Part shown: one piece after another, positions 1 through 11,199 of the stretch
Layout of the letters: every line of letters starts with the position of its first letter
Numbering within the stretch: position 1 is the stretch's first letter
Made by a program: the position numbers and the translations under genes
Notes under the pieces: model-generated
The model's input: the letters and a program-made list of their open reading frames with translations, nothing else
The model's database searches: none
What the model was told of the DNA's origin: nothing
DNA from: Armigeres subalbatus
Taxonomy: Eukaryota; Arthropoda; Insecta; Diptera; Culicidae
Assembly (NCBI RefSeq): GCF_024139115.2
Contig: NC_085139.1
Location: forward strand, 69,793,203 to 69,857,202
Direction of reading: 5' to 3'
Length of the DNA: 64,000 nt

Positions 1-71
1 AAATAAAAGTCTGTTATAAGTGCAAATTTTACACAAGAACTTCCCAAGTGTAGTATTTAATAATAGTGAAG

Positions 72-257
72 ATATCTTCTTATTCTTCTTATTCTGTTTT
101 CGTAGCTTTTCCTCACTGGGACATTTCCGCCTTGCAGCTAAGTGTGCATTTAGCACTTCAACAGTTATTAACTGCGAGGTTTCTAAGCAGCGTTACCATT
201 TTTACATTCGTATATCATGAGGCTAACACGATGATAGTTTTATGATCAGCGAAGTCG
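72..257 (-). mobile_element. Headless tRNA-type SINE fragment
   Basis: This stretch matches the body of the two full SINEs at 13787-14078 and 28372-28663, read on the minus strand. Shared blocks include ACAGTTATTAACTGCGAGGT and the later ATCATGAGGCTAACACGATG. The tRNA-derived head with its pol III boxes is missing, so this is a 5'-truncated, more diverged copy. No target duplication was seen. Confidence 0.8.
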
Positions 258-1114
258 AATTTTTAAATTAATTTCCATGCTAACATAAAACATTCACCAA
301 AATTAGCTTTCTCCTTTATATGAACATATATACAAATTATTTAGTTCGTGTTAGTATCCGCTTAACATGAAAACGACTGGATGGATTTTCTCATTCCTTC
401 GGCAATTCGGTTCGTTAAAATCTTAAAATCATTAAACCATGTAATCCCAGAAACAATAGCCTTTGATAGGTATGTCAAGGGAACGAACCTTCACTTATTA
501 ACGAATAGCATAGAATTGCCTAATGCTGTCTATTCCGTCTTTTCAGTTCAGCACGTCCGTCAGGACGTCTTTTTTGTTTGCAACATAAGAGCTTTTGACA
601 CGTGTGTGTAGAGTGTAAGCCGCAACAGGCGAGTTTCACTTTCCCACCCTACATACATCAAGCATATTATGGTGTCAGTGGCACCTCTTGAGTCTTGAAT
701 ATGCTTTACTTAAGAGGCGACAAGTGACAGATCATTGATGTAAGATGTGAGGCAGCATACGTGGAAAAGCTTACTTTTTTGCATCTACTATTTCCAACGA
801 TGAAAAGAGCCTTTTTATTTCCTTCTATATGAAAGACGGTAATGGAAAAATGACGATGGTGCAGCAGCACACAACAATCCACCGCAATACGGATAAGCGG
901 AATGTGAGCAAAAACATGTTGGGTATCAACAAAACATGGTTTCCATTAGAAGCTCATCAGCAAGGAAAAAATATGCGAGCATTTCCTGGTGGAATCTATT
1001 TTCCAGCATTGGCTTGAAAATAATTGATAGCAGCATTGATTCGCTTTGAGGCCACTGTATCAGATGCTTAACTAACTAAGCAAGTGAAATTATAATAAAG
1101 AATGTTCTGCCGTG
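258..1114. other. Unassigned AT-rich sequence
   Basis: No gene or known repeat is recognised. Short open frames at 381-611 and 829-1017 have no family resemblance and no splice context. A weak inverted pair (AAGCATATT and AATATGCTT) lies near 664-711. Confidence 0.4.
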
Positions 1115-1174
1115 AATCGCATATCTGTCCCATATGAATAGGAAACCTATCAAATATGGGACAGATATGCGATT
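1115..1174. repeat. Perfect 21-bp hairpin at retroelement edge
   Basis: Arms 1115-1135 and 1154-1174 are perfectly complementary (each contains ATATCTGTCCCATAT or its complement) around an 18-bp loop. The right arm ends exactly where recognisable reverse-transcriptase coding sequence begins, so it marks the truncated 5' edge of the next element. Confidence 0.85.
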
Positions 1175-2430
1175 GTGAAAGGGCATAGACTAGAGTGTGC
1201 CAATTACAAAGGGATCACCCTTCTGAGCTCGGCGTACAAAATCCTGTCGCGTATCCTGTTTAACAGACGGATCAGATGTTTAGCCTGCGGACGATCCTTG
1301 ATAAATTCCGGGAATACAATTTGCAGACTCACCATCTGTTCATTGATTTCAAAGCAGCGTACGATTCAGTGAAGAGAAATGAGCTGTGGCAGATAATGTC
1401 CGAACATGGTTTTCCGGCGGAACTGATTAGACTGATTCGTGCAACGCTGGATGGCTCGAAATCAAGAATTCGGATTGCAGACGAAGTGTCAACCTCGTTT
1501 GAGACCTTAGAAGGATTGAAGCAGGGTGATGCACTTTCAAATTTATTGTTCAACATTGCACTCGAGGGCGCTATTAAGAGATCTGGCGTGCAGAGGAACG
1601 GCACTATCATCACACGGTCGCATATGCTCCTGAGCTTTGCGGCCGACATCGACTTCATTGAAATTGATCGCAGAGCAGTAGTGGAGGCTTTTGTCCCTCT
1701 GAAGAGGGAGACCAAGACAAAGTACATGGTGGCAGGTAGAGATAGGGGAATAGCTAGTGGTATTGGTGCAGAGGTAGTGCTTAATGGGGATGTGTTTGAA
1801 GTTGTTGGAGAATTTGTTTATCTTGGAACGCTTGTGACATGTGACAAAGACGTTTCCCGTGAATTGAAAAGACGTACTGCTGTTGCGAATAGGGCCTTTA
1901 ACGGATTAGCTTAGGTCCAGCTTAGGTCCCGCAACATGCAGACGGAAACAAAATTTGCTCTATACAAAACTCTGGTTCTACCGGTGGCCCTTTATGGACA
2001 TGAAGCATGGACATTAAAAGAAGCGGACCGGAGAGCTTTCTGGGTTTTCGAGTGAAAAGTGCTGCGTACAATACTCGGAGGGAAACTAGAAAATGGTGTG
2101 TGGCGCAGACGCATGAATCATGAGCTGTATCGAGTATACAAAGAAGAAAATATTGTGAATCATATCAAATACGGCAGACTTCAGTGGGCTGGTCACTTTG
2201 TGCGAATTTCGGAAGAAAGAATAGCGAAAACAATATTCAACAGAGAACCAGATAGGGGCCCGCGACTTCGTGGAAGGCCACGAACACGCTGGCTGCACGC
2301 GGTAGAATCGGATCTGGGGACCCTGAACGTTTGGGGAAACGCCCAAGACCAACGATTATGGAGCTCTACAATACGTCAGGCATAGGTGTATCGACGCTGT
2401 AGCCAACCAGGTACCCAGGTATCCAGGTAG
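1175..2430 (+). pseudogene. RTE-like non-LTR retrotransposon, RT to 3' end, dead
   Basis: Reverse-transcriptase motifs appear in order on the plus strand in broken frames. The NYKGITLLSSAYK block (from about 1200) is followed by FIDFKAAYDS (about 1339), a GLKQGDALS motif B (about 1515) and then the catalytic FADD box altered to FAAD (about 1638). The C-terminal region includes GRLQWAGHFVRI and RGRPRTRW, as in the longer copy at 21764-24211. The endonuclease and the N-terminal RT are absent. Frames shift near 1275-1370, and in-frame stops lie near 1912 and 2053. The 3' end runs into short CAGGTA-type repeats (2408-2430), in keeping with RTE-clade tails. Clade assignment is by resemblance only. 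Confidence 0.85.
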
Positions 2431-2439
2431 GTAGAAGCC

Positions 2440-2640
2440 TGGACTATTATATGACAGTATGCCACTGGAGGTTTTGGAATTGTTAGTGTGGAAGGTTTTA
2501 ACAGAAGGAATCATTTTAGTAGAACGTGAAACACAGATGGAAATACGAAGTAGGAAAGGGACGAGCCTGGATTTGAACCCACGACCTCCTGCTAATAACA
2601 CAGAAGCGGCAGTAGACCACCGAGCTCGTCACATTTATCT
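2440..2640 (-). mobile_element. tRNA-derived SINE-like element
   Basis: Read on the minus strand, 2640-2560 resembles a tRNA. It has an A-box-like stretch (GCTCGGTGGTCTAC) and a B box (GGGTTCAAATCC), followed by a non-tRNA body up to the end of the retroelement before it. A related head occurs at 45310-45385. Boundaries and target duplication are unresolved. A decayed tRNA gene is possible, but the body and the repetition favour a SINE. Confidence 0.55.
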
Positions 2641-3079
2641 ACTTCCAAGTATGCATACATTATTTCCCATAACTGTAACTAGCATTTAGCTGATTTTGCT
2701 GTACAATTATGTACGGGCAAACATATAGTTACGTTAGCCATCGCAACGAATCATCAGGCCATCAACCCAACATCGGACTTTGCACCAAGCAAAGTCAGCA
2801 ATTGTCGACCAGCATCCAGTAACAGACCACAGTAGTCAGCGGTATACCTCAGTTAAAAATAAATTAATAGAGCCCGAGGCTCGATTATCGATTCATTCTA
2901 AGTTTATATTTCAATCAGTGCAGTTTAATTCATCGAATATAGTGTGTAAAATAAGAAATAATGTCAGTGTTAGTTTTTTTTTTAAATCCGAACGTGACTT
3001 AGTATCGTAATTATATACATATTTTTTCTAAGGCAGCGTCTATTTTCCCGAATTAAACTAAAATTAAATTTCATCAATT
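2641..3079. other. Unassigned; LTR-like composition
   Basis: No coding sequence is supported. The segment from about 2699 begins TGTACA and contains AATAAATTAATAG and a CCCGAGGCTCG palindrome, a composition seen in solo LTRs. No matching second copy or target duplication is visible, so this remains unassigned. Confidence 0.3.
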
Positions 3080-4052
3080 CAAATTTTTTTTTAAATTTCT
3101 TTTCAACTCCATTCAAAAATACTTTAACTTCTTGCATTTCTTTCAGAAGTTCTTCAGAAATTATGTTAGTATTTTCTTCGAGAACATCTTTTGGAAACCC
3201 ATCGGGAAATCCTCCCAAAATTATTTCAAGAATTCACCCAAAAACTTCTACACTGATTCAAACAAGGAATTCCTTTAAGAATTCCGCTACGTTTCGGCTT
3301 TGCAGTCAGTCGAACTCCCATTGCAATAATATTTACGAATTCCTCCAGAAATTTCTTCAACAACTCTTTCAGATTTTATTTTGGAGATCCTTCAGGAAAT
3401 CCATTGGGAAATTAATCAGAAATTGCATTAAAAATTCCCACATGAATTCATCCTATAATTTCTATAAGGATTTCAACCATAAATTCCTTCACGAATTTCT
3501 TCAGGAACTTCTTCAAGAAATCCTTCAGGAGTTGTTTCATGGTACCTTTTAAAAACTCCTTCGAATATTCCCACGATAATTCCATCGTGAATTCCGTCTG
3601 GAGGAATACAACGGAGCAGTTCCTGGAATATCTTTTTGCAGTAAGCAATTTTCCGAGAAATTTCTTGGGAAATCTTTAGAGGGGATTTATAGAAGCAACC
3701 TTGTAGTTATTGCCGCGGTAGCTTCTGGATGAACTCAAAGAAGATAAGGCAGGAGAATTAGTGGAAGCATTTCCAGGAGCGAAATTTGTAAACGTTTCTG
3801 TAGAAATTGCCGGGAGAATTTCAAGTGTATATAAATTCCGAGGAGTTTTCGTCTGCATTTCATTTCTAGAGGAATTTGTGAAAGAAATGATCAGAAGAAT
3901 TTCTGAAGGAATTACTGAAGAATTCCAAAACGATTTATTGGGGCTTTTGGGAGGAATGTTTTGAAGAATACCAAGAGTTATTTCTGGGTTAATTTCTGGA
4001 GGAATCTATGGATAGCAAGAATTATCTGGAGAAATTCGCAACAGAATTTCCA
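3080..4052. repeat. Degenerate edge of the GGAATTCC minisatellite
   Basis: Diverged units built on AATTCCT, TTCAGGAA and similar words run in one orientation (pyrimidine-rich on plus) to about 3660, then flip to the GGAATTT, GGAGGAAT orientation from about 3760. Short open frames in both strands reflect the repeat and not genes. Confidence 0.7.
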
Positions 4053-4256
4053 CAAGTATTCCTAGTAATATTTAGTAGAGAACCCGGAAGAGGCCGCAGG
4101 CTTCCTGCAGTTGAAGAGGACCTGAGGGCGCTCAACGTTCAGGGCGACTGGAAGCGATTGGCCCAGGATCGAGTCCAGTGGAGAAGGATACTCCAATCGG
4201 CGTAGGCTCATCGAAGAGCTGTAGCCCATCAAGTATCAAGCAAGTATTCCTAGTAA
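4053..4256 (+). mobile_element. 172-bp RTE-like 3' stub with 16-bp target duplication
   Basis: The stub 4069-4240 encodes the last residues of the RTE-like ORF (REPGRGRRLPAVEEDLRAL, then a stop) and a short 3' UTR ending in ATCAAGTATCAAG. It is bounded by perfect copies of CAAGTATTCCTAGTAA at 4053-4068 and 4241-4256. This is a severely 5'-truncated target-primed insertion into the minisatellite. Confidence 0.92.
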
Positions 4257-5404
4257 AGCTCCTTTAAATATTTCCGGAAAAATCCTAGGGGTGGGTGGAT
4301 TTGGTTTAGAAATACTTCATTTAAAAGTTTCGAAAGGAGTTCAGGGGAAATTTCTGGAGAGTTCTCAAAGTAATTTATGAAGAGTTCGTGGGGGAATTTC
4401 TGAAAGAACTCCAGGAAGAAATTCAGAAGAAATTCCTTGAGAAAAAAATAGCGGACATTCTACCGGACTATTCGTAATAAAATCTATATAATCCACAGGT
4501 ACGGTCATGAAGGAAAACACGAAGGAAATTTCGTAATAACTCTTTTGGAATTTCTGGACTTCAAAGGAATTTTTACTGGGAATTTGGAGGAATTGCTTTA
4601 AGAATTTCAAAAAAAAAAATCTTGAAAGAAACTCTGAAGGAATTATCTGAGAGACTTTCGGACGAACGCCCTGAGGAACCTGGAGAAAAATTCCGAAGAA
4701 ATTCTTGAAGAAACTTCATGATGAATTCCTGTAGGAATTTTAATGGAACTTTTGTAGGAGTTTTAATGGAACTTTGGTAGGAATTCAGGGAAGAACTCTT
4801 GGCAGAACTTTCCTAGGAATTCTTGGAGAAACTAAGGTGAAACCTTCGAAAAACTTTCTGGAAAAATATACGGAGGAATTCCTGGAGCAACTTCTAAAGA
4901 AAATCATGGAGAAACTTGGAGGAATTCTTGGAGAAACTTTTGGAGGAATTCCTGGAAGAACTTCCGAAGGAATTCCAGGAGGAACTCCTGGGTAAATTCC
5001 TGAATGAACTTCCGGAAAAAACCCTGGATGAATTTCCGAAGGAATTCCTGGATGAACTTCTGGAGAAATTCCTGGATGAACTTCCGGAGGAATTCCTGGA
5101 GGAACTTGTGGAGGAATTGCTGGAGGAGCTTCCGGAGGAATTCCTGGAGGAACTTGCGGAGGAATTCCTGGAGGAGCTTCCGGAGGATCTTCCGGAGGAA
5201 TTCCTGGAGGAACTTCCGGAGGGATTCCTGGAGGAACTTCCGGAGGAATTCCTGGAGGAACTTCCGGAGGAATTCCTGGAGGAACTTCCGGAGGAATTCC
5301 TGGAGGAACTGCCGGAGGAATTCCTGAAGAACTTCCGGAGAAACTCCTGGAGGAACTTCCGTTGGAATTGCTGGAGGAACTTCCGGAGGAACTGCTGGAG
5401 AAAC
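4257..5404 (+). repeat. 24-bp minisatellite, proximal block
   Basis: The tandem unit is made of two related 12-bp halves, GGAGGAATTCCT and GGAGGAACTTCC. Order increases from left to right: diverged to about 4850, then near-regular from 4910. Frames read as repeats of EEFLEELP or GGIPGGTS. Absence of stops in the unit, not selection, explains the open frames at 4916-5521. Confidence 0.93.
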
Positions 5405-5703
5405 TTTTTTTTGTCTTTATTAACGAGACCTTCAGCCCTTGGCTGGCTCGTCTCGGAAAATACTATTTTTACATTAGTTATTATTCATATGTTTTTTCTT
5501 ACTTCTAGTGAGAACTGGTGAATTTACTATAGGGTCATTTAATTCAAACTCGCTTCATTTTCGGTTTCTTCCGTACCACCGGATTAGCAACGCTGCTTCC
5601 GAGTTCACCGTTTTGGAGTATTCTCTTTTCGATCCGCTGACAGCCGTCGCTTGTTTGCCGTTTGTGTTTCGGCAGACTCACTCTCTGATTGATCTGCATT
5701 GCT
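5405..5703 (-). mobile_element. 5'-truncated retroelement 3' end (poly-A type)
   Basis: A non-repeat segment interrupts the minisatellite. On the minus strand it ends with CTCGTTAATAAAGACAAAAA, a polyadenylation signal plus A tail. The same terminal motif, with GGCTGA and GAGCCAGCC blocks, ends the 53-bp stub at 40386-40438, so both derive from one retroelement family. No protein of that family is recognisable. The target duplication cannot be resolved because both flanks are minisatellite units. Confidence 0.7.
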
Positions 5704-6985
5704 ATTCCGGAGGAATTCCTGGAGAAACTTCCGGAGGAACTTCCGGAGGAATTCCTGGAGGAACTTCCGGAGGAATTCCTGGAGGAACTTCCGGAGGAAT
5801 TCCAGGGGGAACTTCCGGAGGAATTCCAGGAGGAACTTCCGGAGGAATTCCTGGAGGAACTTCCGGAGGAATTCCTGGAGAAACTTCCGGAGGAATTCCT
5901 GGAGGATCTTCCGGAGGAATTCCTGGAGGATCTTCCGGAGGAATTCCTGGAGGATCTTCCGGAGGAGTTCCTGGAGGATCTTCTGGAGGAATTCCTGGAG
6001 GAACTTCCGGAGGAATTCCTGGAGGAACTGCCGGAGGAATTCTTGGAGGAACTGCCGGAGGAATTCCTGGAGCAACATTCGGAGAAACTCCTAGAGGAAC
6101 TTTCGTTGGAATTGCAGGAGGAACTTCCGTTGGAATTGCTGGAGGAACTTCCATTGGAATTGCTGGAGGAACTTCCAGAGGAACTGCTGGAGAAACTTTC
6201 AAAGAAATTCCCGAAGGAACTTCTGTAGGAACTGCTGGAGAAACTTCCCGAGGAACTCCTGGAAGAGCTTCCAGACGAACTCCTGGAGAAGCTTCCGGAG
6301 GAATTCCTGGAGGAACTTCCGGAGGAATTCCTGGAGGAACTTCCGGAGGAATTCCTGGAGGAACTTCCGGAGGAATTCCTGGAGGAACTTCCGGAGGAAT
6401 TCCTGGAGGAACTTCCGGAGGAATTCCTGGAGGAACTTCCGGAGGAATTCCTGGAGGAACTTCCGGAGGAATTCCTGGAGGATCTTCCGGAGGAATGCAT
6501 GGAGGATCTTCCGGAGGAATGCCTGGAGGATCTTCCGGAGGAATGCCTGGAGGATCTTCCGGAGGAATTCCTGGAGGATCTTCCGGAGGAATTCCTGGAG
6601 TATCTTCCGGAGGAATTCCTGGAGGATCTTCCGGAGGAATTCCTGGAGGATCTTCTGGAGGAATTCCTGGAGGAACTTCCGGAGGAATTCCTGGAGGAAC
6701 TTCCGGAGGAATTCCTGGAGGAACTTCCGGAGGAATTCCTGGAGGAACTGCCGGAGGAATTCTTGCAGGAACTGCCGGAGGAATTCCTGGAGCAACATTC
6801 GGAGAAACTCCTAGAGGAACTTCCGTTGGAATTGCAGGAGGAACTTCCGTTGGAATTGCTGCGGGAACTTCCGTTGGAATTTCTGGAGGAACTTCCGTTG
6901 GAATTGCTGGAGGAACTTCCGGAGGAACTGCTGGAGAAACTTTCAAAGAAATTCTCGAAGGAACTTCAGTAGGAACTAATTTGTG
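5704..6985 (+). repeat. 24-bp minisatellite core with 720-bp higher order
   Basis: A regular array of the GGAGGAATTCCT and GGAGGAACTTCC halves. Variant blocks recur 720 bp (30 units) apart. For example GGAGCAACATTCGGAGAAAC at 6070 and 6790, the GAACTGCCGG variants around 6028 and 6748, and the CGTTGGAATTGC series that follows each. The array therefore grew by duplicating a long segment. Overlapping open frames (5508-6995 plus, 5702-7003 minus and others) are by-products: every frame encodes short periodic peptides such as [16 protein letters not shown] or PPGIPPEV. Confidence 0.95.
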
Positions 6986-9068
6986 TTTTCTTTGAATTTT
7001 CACTGGAAATTCTATTGTTTCCTATGGAAAATTCGCCATATTGAACTATGAAATCAAACGTTAAAAAAAAATATGATTTTTTTATCCGAAAAACTCACTC
7101 ATGTCCCTAGAGGGAAATATTATTTTTCAAAAATCAGTATCTCTGAAACACCCACCACGTGAAAATATATGCTTTCCTCTCTCACATCGTGGGTAAAATA
7201 AAATATTCAATCGGGGTATCTAGAACGATTTTTATTTTAGTCACTATTTTTGGTGCAAACTCCATATAAATTTCAAGAGACACCCCCCAAATGTATGGAA
7301 AAAAGACCCCCGATAGAACATTTAAAAATGCACCTACGTGAAAGTGGAAAACCTATACTTATATAAGTAATATAAATTTTCTCAGAAAAATCTTCAAAAA
7401 TGTATTTTGTTAATATTTCTGAAATTCCATCTAAAACTTTTTGGTATTTAAGGGATTGCAAAATATCGAACAATTAAAATAAAACACTGATTACCGTCAC
7501 ACTATCTCTGTGGTCACATTTCATCAAGAAATCTGTTATCAGTAATAGTAATACAATTTGAATTCCAAAGTAGTATCAGAAAACTGAAAAAATGGATATA
7601 CGGTGAAACATGTCATCGGCGCTTTTTAAATTCTCTGGCAGCACGTTCAAAAAATTGCAATAACCATAGGCTCCGGGCCTACTATCAAAAGTTTGGTTTA
7701 GAAATGATTTCTTTAGTCTTTATGTATACATAGTGTAAGAAAAAGCAAAAATACAAAAAACTTTCAATTAGGTAAAAATTAAACTTTTCTATGAATTGGT
7801 TCACAGATCTCTAATTATTCTAAAAGGCAGAAAAATGTTACTTGGGATCAATATTTTTACGTAGTAGAATCTATCAAACGTTTTGGGTAGTAGAATTAAC
7901 TCTATACTTCTACCAATTACTGCAACGAAAGCAAAATCACAACCCCGGTTCGTTAATATCTGATGATTATCTGTAAATATGCGGGCGGACTGGTTCTGAC
8001 AATGATCGCTCTTCCGTTTGCCATGTTTCATCTCAACCAGTCGTTTCTGTTTGAGGTGGGCATAGAGCTGCATATCGGATGCTCTGCACTGATTTTTCAA
8101 AAGGTGAATTGGAACGTCAGCTGTGGGTACCCTCGAGTGAATAATGGCTGTGGTTTGGTTGAGAACAGCAGATAAATGCAATTTCGGCAGAATAAATTGC
8201 CTGTCACTAGCTATTGTCTGAGTAATGTTAAGTGATGAAGTGATGTCGTTTATTATAATTAAAATAATATTTTGTACATGATGTGTTGCTATTCTTCTAT
8301 TACTATATAGTTCGAGAATTTTTTGAAAATGTATTGTATTCCATTACAATTTACTGTGCCACTATAACAGATTTATAAAAAAGGTAAGATAGTATTTTGA
8401 AGAAAAAAAAACAAAAGAAGTTTTCGCTCTGATATTTTTCTACATAATTCTATAACATCATGAAGATGATTAAAGCACTGAACTGTATTCCGAAAATGAT
8501 AGTAGTTAAAAATTACTTTTAACCCGTTAACGCTCATAGAGCTCTCATAATCATTATACTCATAAGTATAATTTTCAAAGCCAATCGTGGAAATTTTCTT
8601 TATTGATCACAAGTAATGTCTCTGCAAAATTTCAGGCAAATGAAATATTTGCATGTATATTTACACCGTCGAATTCAGGCTATATCAAGATTTACATCTG
8701 AAGTAATTTTCTCTGTCTCATATGTGGAGGGGATGAATGCGGGAAAAAGGTTGCACACTGATAAATTTTCAATAAGGTTAAGGTTCAATGAATAGTCGCA
8801 TCTTAGAAAACATTGTTGTTTTCTTATTCTTGCGTCCAATAAAAACTAGTATTATTTTCGTAAGGTTCATACTTTCATATCTCCTGTATTTTACAACCCA
8901 CACTCATCCCGAACGACATCGTCGGTCGAACCGGGTGCCGGAGAGTCATCGATTATTCAGACCCTTCCTCTGCTTGGCTCCAATCGACGACGATGCAGGG
9001 ACCATCCATATTAACGGAATCGACCCCGAGGCGGGTACCATTGCATCCGTACCTCCGGACTATCATCC
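6986..9068. other. AT-rich DNA and possible 3' UTR of the EB gene
   Basis: Most of this is low-complexity, intron- or intergenic-like. The segment 7001-7060 shares TTGTTTCCTATGGAAAATT with repeats near 44335 and 63085. Overlapping open frames on both strands at 7801-8181 look mildly coding but match nothing recognised. A GC-rich patch at 8905-9068 lies just downstream (minus strand) of the proposed terminal exon and may be its 3' UTR. Confidence 0.4.
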
Positions 9069-9150
9069 TCAGGAATCGGTTGTATTCTTCGGCAGTTTGC
9101 CGTCGAATCTCGATCCCTTTGGGGCCGATTCACGGCTGGATGGCGTGCGA
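9069..9150 (-). CDS. Proposed last coding exon of EB membrane protein
   Basis: On the minus strand a TCGCCCACAG acceptor (9160-9151) precedes a frame that continues the upstream exon in phase. One base completes the AA left by exon 10512-10629, then 26 codons and TGA at 9071-9069 follow, with further stops just after. The residues are polar and basic (RTPSSRESAPKGSRFDGKLP...), fitting the cytoplasmic tail after a transmembrane helix (positive-inside rule). The polypyrimidine tract is weak, and the opposite strand is also open through this patch (8788-9249), so the assignment is moderate. It is supported mainly by phase, strand and order. Confidence 0.5.
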
Positions 9151-10511
9151 CTGTGGGCGACACTTGGACCAGGTACGTTTGAATATTTAATTTTTATGGG
9201 ACGCCATTCTCGCACATGGATATTTTTGGGAAAACTTTTCAAATATTAACTCCGGTTGTTGTGTGTTTTCCTAGAGTATGTTGTGTCAAAATAAAGTAGC
9301 GAACTACGTCGGAGAACCAAAAGGGGCGGTACTCGGTAGGATGCCTACTTCAGTGTTGGTCAACGGTAGCTAATTTTCCTCGCGAGGGTCATCCTGGGGA
9401 ATGGCCGTATTTCGATCTTGGACGAGTCCAGTCTCAGTGTTGATCCGGATTGAAATTAGATTATTCGTGGGGGTTATGGTGAGAGATAAATTTCAATTTA
9501 CATCGTCGACAAGAGAAAGCTGTTATTTTCTTTGATGATGAAAGGTGAATTACAACCCGAAAGGATGCTTGATAGCAAGTAAGAATCTGTTTTTTGTTCC
9601 GAGAAGCATGACCGTTGGAATAGTTGCAAAGGTATTTTGTACAATGTTGCTTACATTGCTGCCGTTCCTTCTTAAATCTTGTTAGATCAGGATGATGGTT
9701 CGTTTACGAGTTTTTCATGAAATAAAGACATTAAACGTGGGCAGATTTATACCTTCGATGGGAGGATGCTACGTGATGAAAATGAAACGTTGTAGTGCAA
9801 TTCTTGTTTGCCGTACTATGCCAAACTAAATAACTGGTTGAAATAGACAAAAGTCTAAAATAAATATTATTTGAGCATTGCTAATAGCTTTACTTTACAT
9901 TCGCACACGACTGAATTTGATATCGGACTATCAATAAATAAATTGAAATCCCACTAGAACATGTGAACTGCGCTCTAAAAGTACCATTGTTTCAATTCAA
10001 TAAAGTTACTGATAAGTAATGCTTGTAGCCGTCACAGTGTTTGATTTGGATCGGAGTAAATTCCCATTATACACTTAGTCATCCAGGAGACAATTGCTGT
10101 TCGTGACTTCCGGAACTGTAATTATTGTCTGTCATTCATTTATGTCATGTTCAAGTCAAGCTTCCCTGAAGCATTGCACTTTTCTTTCTTCTGAAGATTG
10201 TGTATTTAGGAGAGTGGTGACTTTTAAAATTCACCTCTTACCAGCTCGTTTTATATTATTCGTACTATGACTAAGAGGGAAGTCGCTTTTGCCATAATGA
10301 TATGATAGAAACGGACGGCTTTGTCCGGTGGTTATTGTCAATTAGGGTTTTCTAAGACTAATTATGCTCACTTTCGGTCTCAAGCCAACAACCATCCACG
10401 GCTTTTATTTTCCCTATATATATATTTTTTTTCCGTCGTGGTTAATCATGCTCATGAAATCCCCCCCTCTCGGAAATGGATCGCAACACGGAAAGTTTAA
10501 TCTCCACTTAC
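9151..10511. other. Putative last intron of the EB gene
   Basis: Non-repetitive, AT-rich sequence between the transmembrane exon and the proposed terminal exon. No additional coding segment with splice sites was recognised. Confidence 0.45.
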
Positions 10512-10629
10512 TTGCTAAACAGCCGCAGGACGACACAGATGATGATGAACATGACGGCCATCGCCACCAGCACGCCGATCATGGCCGGGTCGATGTACTT
10601 TTCCGGCTCAATAGGTTTGTTCATGGTAG
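10512..10629 (-). CDS. Transmembrane exon of EB membrane protein
   Basis: The minus strand shows a strong acceptor (pyrimidine tract TTTTCTTTCTCAG ending at 10630) and a consensus donor GTAAGT (10511-10506). The exon starts in phase with exon 26153-26293: its leading CT joins the dangling G to make a codon. It encodes TMNKPIEPEKYIDPAM and then a hydrophobic helix of about 18 residues (IGVLVAMAVMFIIICVVL), followed by RLFS and two spare bases. If the donor is not used, a TAA follows immediately (10510-10508) and the local frame from ATG at 10624 would be a 38-residue membrane peptide. The strong donor makes splicing likelier. The role is probably to anchor an extracellular EB domain. The family is not identified. 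Confidence 0.75.
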
Positions 10630-11199
10630 CTGAGAAAGAAAAATAGGAAAACGGATGAGGATAACGGTCCGAAAAAAAAGTTTCTCATTGATTGCGGATG
10701 TTCATTGAATCTTGGAATTGGCGGTAGCGGAATTGTGAAGGTATAAGAGAACAGAGGAAAAGGTAAAACGTTGTTATTTATCTTCCAGTTTTGTTTCATG
10801 AATTCAGTCAACAGAGTTAATCTTTATTGCAGCAAATGAGCGTGAAGGATTTGCGGATTTTGCATTTTTGTCCATTTTAGTTTAAGATTGTGCACCATTT
10901 CAAATTTTATAAACCTCAACTTAAAGAGCTGCTGCAAGCGTTTCCATTCTTTGTGATGTCGTTTCGATTTGGCCTACAGGCCAACTAACAAGTTAATTGT
11001 TACTTACGATTTCTACCTATTGATGTGACTAATTTTGATCGACAAAACTTGCAAAACCTATTAAATTGTAAAGTCATGTTATTATGAAAACTGCTCTGAG
11101 CTTTTCTTAAATGATAAACATAATCCATGGATTCATCATAATGCTTTGTGTACGATTTTTCGTGATCAATTTTCAATTTTTTTTGGTGATTTGGACGAG
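10630..11199. other. Intron sequence, nothing recognised
   Basis: This is the 3' end of the roughly 15.5-kb intron between exons 26153-26293 and 10512-10629. It is AT-rich, with no clear repeat or gene. Confidence 0.5.

Noticed and set aside
2699..2990. A possible solo LTR (TGT start, AATAAA-like signal)
   Set aside because: No second copy, target duplication or CA end could be identified.
5508..6995. A 495-codon plus-strand frame (Gly/Pro/Thr/Ser repeats) and a 433-codon antisense frame, looking like a structural or silk-like protein
   Set aside because: The 24-bp unit lacks stops in almost every frame, several overlapping frames are equally open, and no start context, splice site or signal peptide is seen. 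The open frames follow from the repeat alone.
8788..9249. A 153-codon plus-strand frame over a GC-rich patch
   Set aside because: It starts in AT-rich DNA with no good acceptor and has no in-phase partner exon. The minus-strand reading fits the neighbouring exons by phase and order. It is not fully excluded.
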